A DNA stretch of 8,575 bases from positions 1 to 8,575 of the forward strand of contig CAMYIQ010000169.1 in NCBI GenBank assembly GCA_947258465.1, read 5' to 3'. Below the pieces are notes generated by a model, which had not been told where the DNA came from, did no database searches, and saw only the letters and a program-made list of their open reading frames with translations. Source of the DNA: an uncultured Erythrobacter sp. GTDB lineage: Bacteria > Pseudomonadota > Alphaproteobacteria > Sphingomonadales > Sphingomonadaceae. Below, piece by piece: positions 1-5,742 of the stretch (position 1 is its first letter; each line of letters opens with the position of its first letter). The position numbers were made by a program, and so were the translations under genes.

Positions 1-2247
1 CTGCTGAAAGAGCGTGTGGTCTCCCGGGCCGTGCTCCATCTGGTCGGCTTTCTAATGGTCGCGGCGACGCTTTATGGGGCGATACCGCTTGCCCTTCTGG
101 CCGCATGGGGAATCGGCCTGCTGGTCGCCGTGGGATATTCGGCGCGCGCGGACATCAAGCTCGCGGATGCCGGAAACCGCATGATATCCTATGCGGAAAT
201 GAAATCGCACGCCCTGATGACGGCGGGCAAGGGCGCGTTGTGGTCGGTCGGCATGATCCTCGCCGCGCTCTTTGCCGATATCGGGGCGATGGGTATCGTC
301 TGGGCAGCGGCGGCGATGCTCGTGGTCGGAAGCTGCGCGAGCCGGTTCAGTGCTCCGCTCAGCGCGATGGCCTTTGCCGGCGCGGTCGGCATTGGCGGCC
401 TTGTCGCAAGCCTGCTGGCTATGCAGTGGACACTCGCCGCGGTTGTGGTCGGCACGACCTTGCTCGCGACGTTTGGGGTAATCGAGAGCGCGCGTGTCGC
501 GGTCGCGGCGCGCCTGTCCGATTATGCCATGCAGGAAAAAAGCGAAGTGGTGTCCATGCTGCTGCGCGAATTCGAGGAAGGCCAGGCCGATTGGCTGTGG
601 CAGATCGATACTCAGCGCCGGCTGAAGGCAATATCGCCCCGCTTCGCATATGCGCTGGGCAAGGAACCGAAAGAGATCGAAGGCAAATCCTTTCTCCAGA
701 TGATCTCGGGCGATGGCTGGGAGACGGGGCAGTTCCCGCCGAGCCTGCACGATCTCACGGACAAGCTGACGCGCAGGGAGAACTTCTCCAATCTCGGCGT
801 GAGGGTTTCCATCGGCGGCGAAGACCGATGGTGGGAGCTTTCGGGCACGCCGATCATCGACGAGTTGGGAAATTACCAGGGCTTTCGCGGCGTGGGTTCC
901 GATGTGACCGAGCAGCGCGAATCATCCGAGAAGATCGAATTTCTGGCGCGTTACGACACGCTGACCCAACTGCCCAACCGGCGGATGCTGAACGAGGCGC
1001 TTGGCGAAGCGCTGGCCGATGCCGATCAATGGCGGTCGCGCTGCGCCTTCCTGATGATCGATCTCGACCGCTTCAAGGCGATCAACGATTCGCTGGGCCA
1101 TCTGGTCGGCGACCGGATGCTTGGCGAAGTTGCCGCGCGGCTCGAGAGCCTTGTGGGGGAAGAAGAGATTTGCGGGCGTCTTGGCGGAGACGAATTCGCG
1201 GTCGTCATCCGCGACGCCGCGCACAATGGGCGCGTGGAATTCCTGGCGCGGGCCATTATCGAGCGGCTTTCCGAACCCTATGAGATCGAAAACCACGTTC
1301 TCTATGTCGGCGCCAGCGTCGGCTCGGCCATCGGCCCGCGCGATGGCAATACGGTGGAGGAAATTCTGCGCAATGCCGACCTGGCGCTTTATCGCGCCAA
1401 GGACCGGGGCGGCGGCATGCACCGGGAATATGAACCGGCCCTGCATGCCAATGCGGAAGAAAGGCGCCAGCTCGAACATGCGTTGCGGCATGCGCTGGAG
1501 AATGACGAATTCACCCTGCACTATCAGCCGGTGGTCGATACCCGATCGGAAGATGTGGTCAGTTTCGAAGCGCTGCTCCGCTGGAACAGCGTGCAGCACG
1601 GCTTCGTCAGCCCCGGCAAGTTCATCCCGCTAGCGGAGGATACCCGCCTGATCGTGCCGATCGGCACCTGGGTCATGCAAGAGGCTTGCCGGGAGGCGGC
1701 CCAGAACTGGCCCGAGCATGTGAAGGTGAACGTCAACGTCTCGCCCGAACAATTGCTCGAGCCCGACTTCGCTGCCACCGTCGTACGCGCGCTATCCCAT
1801 AGCGCCCTCGATCCGAAAAGGCTCGAGATCGAAGTGACCGAGAGCATTTTCATGCGCGATGCGAGTGTCGCCCGCAAGGCGCTGGAACAGTGCATGGCGC
1901 TGGGCTGTTCGATCGCGCTCGACGATTTCGGTACCGGCTATTCCTCGCTCGGCTATCTGCGCAAGCTCAAATTCTCGACGATCAAGGTCGATCGAACCTT
2001 CGTGCAGGGCGCCGCGCAACACAGCCCCGAATCGATCGCCATCATCCGGGCGGTCGTCGCCATGGCCGAGAGCCTGGACATGACCACAACCGCCGAAGGT
2101 GTCGAAAACGAGGAAGAGGCAACCATGATCCGCGGGATGGGATGCACCAAGATCCAGGGCTTCCACTTCGGACGCCCGATGCCTGCAGAGGATGCCAGCG
2201 CCCTGTTTTCGCGGCGGTTGGCGAACCAGCGGCGCGAACGCGCCTGA
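1..2247 (+). CDS. Membrane-bound PAS-GGDEF-EAL cyclic-di-GMP turnover protein (5' end possibly outside window)
   Basis: Residues are numbered from the GTG at base 16, giving 743 aa. The frame stays open to base 1 (codons L-L-K-E-R before the GTG) and no convincing ribosome site precedes it, so the true start may be upstream. About six hydrophobic segments are visible (roughly 6-23, 24-41, 74-89, 90-107, 114-133, 137-157). A PAS-like domain follows (about 185-302, starting at DWLWQID and ending GVGSDVTEQR), then GGDEF (about 303-470) and EAL (about 487-735). The GGDEF signature is intact at 390-394, with the metal-site D349 and N357-D358 upstream. The EAL site looks complete: E518-A-L, N574, E606/E609, D636-D637, K657, E694 and Q714. 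By family knowledge GGDEF makes c-di-GMP from GTP and EAL hydrolyses it to pGpG. The complete EAL site predicts phosphodiesterase activity; synthesis is possible too. The position of the inhibitory RxxD motif reads GEEE (381-384), so product inhibition at that site is unlikely. The sensed signal is unknown. Confidence 0.93.
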   Translation: MLKERVVSRAVLHLVGFLMVAATLYGAIPLALLAAWGIGLLVAVGYSARADIKLADAGNRMISYAEMKSHALMTAGKGALWSVGMILAALFADIGAMGIVWAAAAMLVVGSCASRFSAPLSAMAFAGAVGIGGLVASLLAMQWTLAAVVVGTTLLATFGVIESARVAVAARLSDYAMQEKSEVVSMLLREFEEGQADWLWQIDTQRRLKAISPRFAYALGKEPKEIEGKSFLQMISGDGWETGQFPPSLHDLTDKLTRRENFSNLGVRVSIGGEDRWWELSGTPIIDELGNYQGFRGVGSDVTEQRESSEKIEFLARYDTLTQLPNRRMLNEALGEALADADQWRSRCAFLMIDLDRFKAINDSLGHLVGDRMLGEVAARLESLVGEEEICGRLGGDEFAVVIRDAAHNGRVEFLARAIIERLSEPYEIENHVLYVGASVGSAIGPRDGNTVEEILRNADLALYRAKDRGGGMHREYEPALHANAEERRQLEHALRHALENDEFTLHYQPVVDTRSEDVVSFEALLRWNSVQHGFVSPGKFIPLAEDTRLIVPIGTWVMQEACREAAQNWPEHVKVNVNVSPEQLLEPDFAATVVRALSHSALDPKRLEIEVTESIFMRDASVARKALEQCMALGCSIALDDFGTGYSSLGYLRKLKFSTIKVDRTFVQGAAQHSPESIAIIRAVVAMAESLDMTTTAEGVENEEEATMIRGMGCTKIQGFHFGRPMPAEDASALFSRRLANQRRERA
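2231..2244. other. GC-rich inverted repeat at the convergent stop junction
   Basis: GGCGCG-AA-CGCGCC is a perfect inverted repeat of six bases per arm. As RNA it would more plausibly fold as a 5-bp stem with a 4-base loop. It encodes the last residues (R-E-R-A) of the c-di-GMP gene and lies three bases past the purQ stop codon on the minus strand. Neither side carries a T-rich tail, so it is not a standard intrinsic terminator. It could protect 3' ends or contribute to termination in both directions, or be a chance product of arginine/alanine codons in GC-rich DNA. Confidence 0.3.
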
Positions 2248-2925
2248 TCAGGCCTCGACCAGCGATTTCACCGCGTTTTCGAACAGGGCCAGGCCATCTG
2301 TCCCGCCATGCGCCGGATCGACCGCGCGTTCCGGATGCGGCATCATGCCGAGCACATTGCCGGCGGCATTGAGAACCCCGGCGATGCCGCGGCGCGAGCC
2401 ATTGCAGTTCTCGACATAGCGGAAGGCCACGCGGCCTTCGCCTTCGATGCGGTCGAGCGTGTCTTCGTCGGCGAAGTAATTGCCGTCATGATGCGCCACG
2501 GGAATGCGGATCGTCTGCCCGCTGTCATAGCCGCCGGTGAACAGCGACTGGCTGTTCTCGACCGTCAGATCGACCGTGCGGCAGATGAAATGCTGGCTGG
2601 CATTGCGCATCAGCGCGCCGGGCAGCAGGCCGGCTTCGGTCAGCACCTGGAACCCGTTGCACACACCCAGAACGGGCACGCCGCGTTCGGCCCGCCGCGC
2701 GACGCTGCGCATGATCGGGCTGTTCGCGGCCATCGCGCCCGAGCGCAGATAGTCGCCATAGGAAAAACCGCCGGGCAGGGCGATGAAGTCGAGATCCTCC
2801 GGCAGATGCGCATCGCCATGCCAGACGCGCATCGGCGTGATGCCCGAAACGCGTTCGATCGCAACCGCCATATCGCGGTCGCAGTTCGAACCGGGGAAGG
2901 TGATGACGGCGGCGCGGAAAGCCAT
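2248..2925 (-). CDS. purQ: Phosphoribosylformylglycinamidine synthase, glutaminase subunit PurQ
   Basis: This 225-aa protein is the class I glutamine amidotransferase subunit of FGAM synthase. It releases ammonia from glutamine for PurL, which turns FGAR plus ATP into FGAM in de novo purine synthesis in the cytoplasm. Visible motifs are the N-terminal FPGSNCDRD, the PGGFSYGDYLRSGA block (51-64), the nucleophile elbow GVCNGFQ with Cys89, and the PHPER motif giving His197 and Glu199 of the catalytic triad. The length fits the stand-alone bacterial PurQ. I chose the ATG at 2925: it starts the conserved MAFRAAVITFPGSN sequence and overlaps the purS stop by one base (TGATG). The frame can be extended 20 codons further upstream, but that would run into purS with no conserved sequence. 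A good ribosome site (GAGAAGG) sits seven bases upstream. The stop codon abuts the stop of the converging c-di-GMP gene. Confidence 0.97.
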   Translation of the reverse strand: MAFRAAVITFPGSNCDRDMAVAIERVSGITPMRVWHGDAHLPEDLDFIALPGGFSYGDYLRSGAMAANSPIMRSVARRAERGVPVLGVCNGFQVLTEAGLLPGALMRNASQHFICRTVDLTVENSQSLFTGGYDSGQTIRIPVAHHDGNYFADEDTLDRIEGEGRVAFRYVENCNGSRRGIAGVLNAAGNVLGMMPHPERAVDPAHGGTDGLALFENAVKSLVEA

Positions 2926-3158
2926 CAGGCGACCTTCTCGATACGGTAGTTTTCGATCACCGTATTGGCGAGCAGCTTCTCGCACATTTCGCTCAGCGCA
3001 TCATCGCTGGTGCTATCGGCGACCTCGAGTTCGATCAGGCGGCCGACGCGGACGTCTTCGACACCTTCGAAGCCGAGGCCCTCGAGAGCGTGGTGGACAG
3101 CGCGGCCCTGCGGATCGAGAACGCCGGGCTTGAGCGAAACATGGACGCGGATCTTCAT
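2925..3158 (-). CDS. purS: Phosphoribosylformylglycinamidine synthase subunit PurS
   Basis: This 77-aa protein begins MKIRVHVSLKPGVLDPQG and continues with ALEGLGFEGVEDVRVGRLIELEV, the characteristic PurS sequence. PurS is a small dimeric protein that bridges PurL and PurQ and is needed for ammonia transfer in the three-part FGAM synthase. The size is normal for the family. The ATG at 3158 is preceded by GAAAGG about nine bases upstream. It is the first gene of a purS-purQ operon, translationally linked by a one-base overlap. PurS goes with the short form of PurL, so the genome should encode a short PurL elsewhere; neither purL nor purC is next to the pair here. The divergent gene on its right is a TonB-dependent receptor, unrelated to purine synthesis. 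Confidence 0.96.
   Translation of the reverse strand: MKIRVHVSLKPGVLDPQGRAVHHALEGLGFEGVEDVRVGRLIELEVADSTSDDALSEMCEKLLANTVIENYRIEKVA
2933..2939 (-). promoter_or_regulatory. Ribosome binding site of purQ
   Basis: GAGAAGG on the minus strand ends seven bases before the ATG at 2925 and lies inside the last codons of purS. It supports the 2925 start over the longer frame that would begin at 2985. Confidence 0.7.
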
Positions 3159-3258
3159 GCGTTGAGGCCTTTCGTGTTGGCGCGCCTATGGCGCAGCGTC
3201 CCCGCGCATTCAAGCACCCTGCGCCGTCGGCGGGCCGAAGATGGCCCTCGTGGTCTAT

Positions 3259-3287
3259 AAGTTACGGCTGTAGCGCGGATGCAACAA
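3259..3287 (-). promoter_or_regulatory. Candidate promoter for purSQ
   Basis: On the minus strand TTGTTG (3287-3282) is followed after 17 bases by TAACTT (3264-3259), a weak match to the -35/-10 pattern. It lies about 100 bases upstream of purS in the only AT-rich part of the region. Overlapping alternatives such as TATAGA exist, so the exact element is uncertain. Confidence 0.25.
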
Positions 3288-3292
3288 TCGTC

Positions 3293-3302
3293 ACAAATTT
3301 GT
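3293..3302. promoter_or_regulatory. Palindrome ACAAATTTGT, possible operator
   Basis: A perfect 10-base palindrome sits in the AT-rich island between the two divergent genes, just upstream of the candidate purSQ -35 element. The position suits a dimeric repressor or activator. The flanking bases do not continue the symmetry, and I cannot assign a regulator. Confidence 0.3.
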
Positions 3303-3413
3303 CGTATCGACCCCCGCAATTCGCCGATTCGGCGCCTGTCCTGCTATGGTCCTTCCACGGCGCCACCCGCCGCCCACCTCCAAATGCCCGGCCGATTTCG
3401 TGCGCGCTCAAGC

Positions 3414-3417
3414 AGGA
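3414..3417 (+). promoter_or_regulatory. Ribosome binding site of the TonB-dependent receptor gene
   Basis: AGGA lies 11 bases before the ATG at 3429, a slightly long but workable spacing. It supports the 3429 start, from which a proper signal peptide is read. Confidence 0.5.
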
Positions 3418-3428
3418 ACCCTCTCCCC

Positions 3429-5678
3429 ATGACTATTCGATCTACCGCTGCCCGCTTCCTCGGGGCCAGCACACTCGCATTCGCGGCCTTCGCAGCGAAT
3501 CCCGTTCTGGCGCAGGACGTCGATGCCACCGGCACCGACGCGGCCGAAGGCCAGCTCAATACCATTATCGTGACCGCCAACCGGCGCGAGGAAAACCTCC
3601 AGGACGTTGCCGTCTCGGCCGCCACGCTCGATGCCGATACGGTGAAGACGATCTTCGATGCCGGCGCCGAAGTAACCGCGCTCGCCGCGCGCGTGCCCGG
3701 CCTGTTCGTCGAAAGCTCGAACGGCCGTGCCGCCCCGCGTTTCTACATTCGCGGTCTCGGCAATACCGATTTCGATCTTGCCGCCTCGCAGCCGGTTTCG
3801 GTGGTGATGGATGAAATCGTCCTCGAAAACGTGACGCTCAAGGCCTTCCCGATCTTCGATGTCGAGCGGATCGAGGTGCTGCGAGGTCCGCAGGGCTCGC
3901 TGTTCGGCCGCAACACGCCCGCCGGGATCGTCAAGATCGACACCGCCAAGCCGGGCGACGAATTCGCCGCCCAGTTCTCGGCCAGCTACGGCAGCTTCAA
4001 TTCGCTGTCGCTCGACGGCGGCGTGACCGTGCCGATCGCTCCCGGGGTCGCTTCGCTGCGCGTCTCGGGTCTTTACCAGCACCGCGACGACTGGATCGAT
4101 AACGGCTTCACCGGCCAGGACGACGTGCTCGGCGGTTATGACGAGCTGGCCGGTCGCGCGCAGTTGCTGATCACGCCCGACAGCCGCCTGTCGATGCTCG
4201 GCACTGTGGCGTTCCGCGATCTCGACGGCACCTCGACGCCGTTTCGCGCCAACATTCTTGGCCCGGGCAATAACGACCTCAACGACAATTACGACCGCGA
4301 CACGGTGTTCTACGACGCCGGTGGCGGCAACGTGGCTGAATACAATGCGCTGATCGCCAGCTTCCGCCTCGATTACGAAGCCGATTTCGCTACGCTGACA
4401 AGCATCACGGCCTATGCCGAAAGCGACGGTTCGAGCCGCGGCGACATCGATGGCGGTTGGATCCGGCGTGATGCCAATGGCGATGTGGTAGAGACCGGCC
4501 CGGGCTTCATCCCGTTCGAATCGGACACGCAGGATTCGATCGATCTCGACCAGTTCACGCACGAAGTGCGGCTGGCCTCGAACCCCGGCGGCATGATCGA
4601 CTGGCAGGTCGGCATGTTCGTGTTCCAGAGCGATTTCGATGTCACCACGGTCGGCTTCGGCTTTCCGCCATCGGTTACCGTGCGCCACACCAACGATGCC
4701 TGGGCGACCTTCGGCCAGCTTTCGTTGCAGGCGAGCGACGCAGTCAAGCTCACCGGCGGTCTGCGGTGGACCGACGACAAGAAGCAGTTCCGGGTCGTCT
4801 CGCCTTCGTTCATCTCGGGGCCGGGCGCACAGTATCGCATCGTCAAGGACGATCGCCTGAGCTGGGATCTGTCGGCTTTCGTCGATGTCGGCGACGATGC
4901 CAGCGTCTATGCGCGTATCGCCAACGGCTTCCGCGCGCCGACCATCCAGGGCCGCGACGTGGCCTTCGGTTCGCCGCCGTCGGTAGCGACCTCGGAAAAG
5001 ATCATGAGCTACGAGGCCGGCTTCAAATCGGAATTCGCCGGCCGCAGCATCCGCCTCAACGGCGCTGTCTATTACTACACGATCGAGGACCCGCAGTTCT
5101 CGGCCGTCGGCGGTGCGGGTAATCTGGTGCAACTGGTCAATGCCGAAAAGGGTCGCGGTCTCGGCTTCGAACTCGACAGCGCTTTCCAGATCACGCCGGA
5201 CTTTTTGATCACCGCCGGTCTGAGCTGGAACGACACCAAGATTCAGGACAGCAATCTAGCGGTCGGCATTTGCGCCCAGTGCACCGTCACCGACCCAACC
5301 GTCGTGCTGTCGGGCAACACCCGCGCGCTGGTGGATGGCAACCCGTTCCCCAATGCGCCGAAATGGATCGCCGACGTGACCGCGCGCTACGCCTTCCCGG
5401 TGGGCAATGCGGGCGAAGTCTTTGTCTTCACCGACTGGGCCTATCAGGGGAAGACCAACTTCTTCCTTTACGAGAGCGAGGAGTTCAACGCGAACGGCCA
5501 GATCGAAGGCGGCCTGCGGATCGGCTATGCCCGGACCGACGGCCTGTTCGAAGTGGCGGCCTTCGTGCGCAACATCACCGATGCCGACAATGTGAAGGGC
5601 GGCATCGATTTCAACAACAACACCGCCTTCGTCAACGATCCGCGCGTGTTCGGCATCTCGGCACGCGTCAACTACTGA
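3429..5678 (+). CDS. TonB-dependent outer-membrane receptor
   Basis: This 749-aa protein is a gated outer-membrane barrel that takes up a substrate using energy from TonB-ExbB-ExbD. Residues 1-28 form a Sec signal peptide (basic start, hydrophobic core, NPVLA before the cut at about A28/Q29). A TonB-box-like segment (NTIIVTANRREENLQDV, 44-60) leads into the plug domain (about 57-166) with FYIRGLG (105-111), DVERIEVLRGPQGSLFG (144-160) and RNTPAG (161-166). The rest is beta-barrel with aromatic-ended strands, closing on the terminal Tyr of ARVNY. A Cys-x-x-Cys pair (C615, C618) lies between two predicted strands and could form a disulfide in an extracellular loop. An in-frame ATG at 3279 would add 50 residues ahead of the signal peptide and is rejected. 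The substrate cannot be told from sequence; siderophores, haem, vitamins, glycans and peptides are all used by this family. No partner gene is in an operon with it; a strong terminator follows. Confidence 0.95.
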   Translation: MTIRSTAARFLGASTLAFAAFAANPVLAQDVDATGTDAAEGQLNTIIVTANRREENLQDVAVSAATLDADTVKTIFDAGAEVTALAARVPGLFVESSNGRAAPRFYIRGLGNTDFDLAASQPVSVVMDEIVLENVTLKAFPIFDVERIEVLRGPQGSLFGRNTPAGIVKIDTAKPGDEFAAQFSASYGSFNSLSLDGGVTVPIAPGVASLRVSGLYQHRDDWIDNGFTGQDDVLGGYDELAGRAQLLITPDSRLSMLGTVAFRDLDGTSTPFRANILGPGNNDLNDNYDRDTVFYDAGGGNVAEYNALIASFRLDYEADFATLTSITAYAESDGSSRGDIDGGWIRRDANGDVVETGPGFIPFESDTQDSIDLDQFTHEVRLASNPGGMIDWQVGMFVFQSDFDVTTVGFGFPPSVTVRHTNDAWATFGQLSLQASDAVKLTGGLRWTDDKKQFRVVSPSFISGPGAQYRIVKDDRLSWDLSAFVDVGDDASVYARIANGFRAPTIQGRDVAFGSPPSVATSEKIMSYEAGFKSEFAGRSIRLNGAVYYYTIEDPQFSAVGGAGNLVQLVNAEKGRGLGFELDSAFQITPDFLITAGLSWNDTKIQDSNLAVGICAQCTVTDPTVVLSGNTRALVDGNPFPNAPKWIADVTARYAFPVGNAGEVFVFTDWAYQGKTNFFLYESEEFNANGQIEGGLRIGYARTDGLFEVAAFVRNITDADNVKGGIDFNNNTAFVNDPRVFGISARVNY

Positions 5679-5702
5679 GCGCGAGCCATGGCGTGAGACA
5701 GC

Positions 5703-5742
5703 GGGCCGGGAAGAGCGATCTTCCCGGCCCTCTTCGTTTGTT
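5703..5742 (+). terminator. Intrinsic terminator after the receptor gene, between convergent genes
   Basis: GGGCCGGGAAGA (5703-5714), loop GCGA, TCTTCCCGGCCC (5719-5730) makes a perfect 12-bp stem with a 4-base loop, starting 24 bases after the receptor stop. A T-rich run (TCTTCGTTTGTT) follows on the plus strand, giving the classic form for rightward transcripts. It is also just past the M16 peptidase stop on the minus strand, where the tail is not T-rich, so leftward termination there would be weaker. Confidence 0.88.

Larger units (their letters stand above)
3159..3428. promoter_or_regulatory. Divergent control region between purS and the TonB-dependent receptor gene
   Basis: This is a 270-base stretch with no supported gene. 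It should hold the promoters for purS (leftward) and the receptor (rightward). Most is GC-rich, but about 3251-3305 is an AT-rich island with TATAAG at 3256-3261 on the plus strand and the palindrome ACAAATTTGT at 3293-3302. Further right lies an inverted repeat CGCCGA-T-TCGGCG (3322-3334), and two GGCGCC blocks (3331-3336 and 3359-3364) that could pair with each other. If the receptor promoter is in the AT island, its mRNA would have a structured leader of more than 100 bases. No sigma-factor motif pair for the receptor is convincing by eye. Confidence 0.6.

Noticed and set aside
922..1599. 225-aa open frame on the minus strand opposite the GGDEF region
   Set aside because: It lies wholly opposite the intact GGDEF and EAL coding frame and shows no domain.
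2308..2949. 213-aa open frame on the plus strand opposite purQ
   Set aside because: It is antisense to purQ, has no recognisable motif and is rich in Arg, Ala, His and Asp as expected of a shadow frame.
2926..2985. 20-codon N-terminal extension of purQ
   Set aside because: It would overlap purS by 60 bases; the conserved PurQ start, ribosome site and TGATG overlap all point to 2925.
3179..3186. GGCGCGCC palindrome upstream of purS
   Set aside because: Short GC palindromes are expected by chance in DNA of this composition, and nothing ties this one to regulation.
3279..3428. 50-codon N-terminal extension of the receptor
   Set aside because: It is in frame but would place charged, proline-rich sequence before an intact signal peptide beginning at 3429, and no homologous receptor architecture needs it.
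3240..3428. Cobalamin riboswitch upstream of the receptor
   Set aside because: CCCCCGCAA and AGCAGGAACCC superficially recall conserved riboswitch strings, but the other conserved upstream boxes are not seen, so I do not annotate it.
3408..5132. 574-aa open frame on the minus strand opposite the receptor gene
   Set aside because: It is antisense to a well-supported receptor gene with signal peptide, plug motifs and barrel. Its Arg/Asp/Ala/Val-rich composition is what the opposite strand of GC-rich genes yields, and no domain is recognisable.
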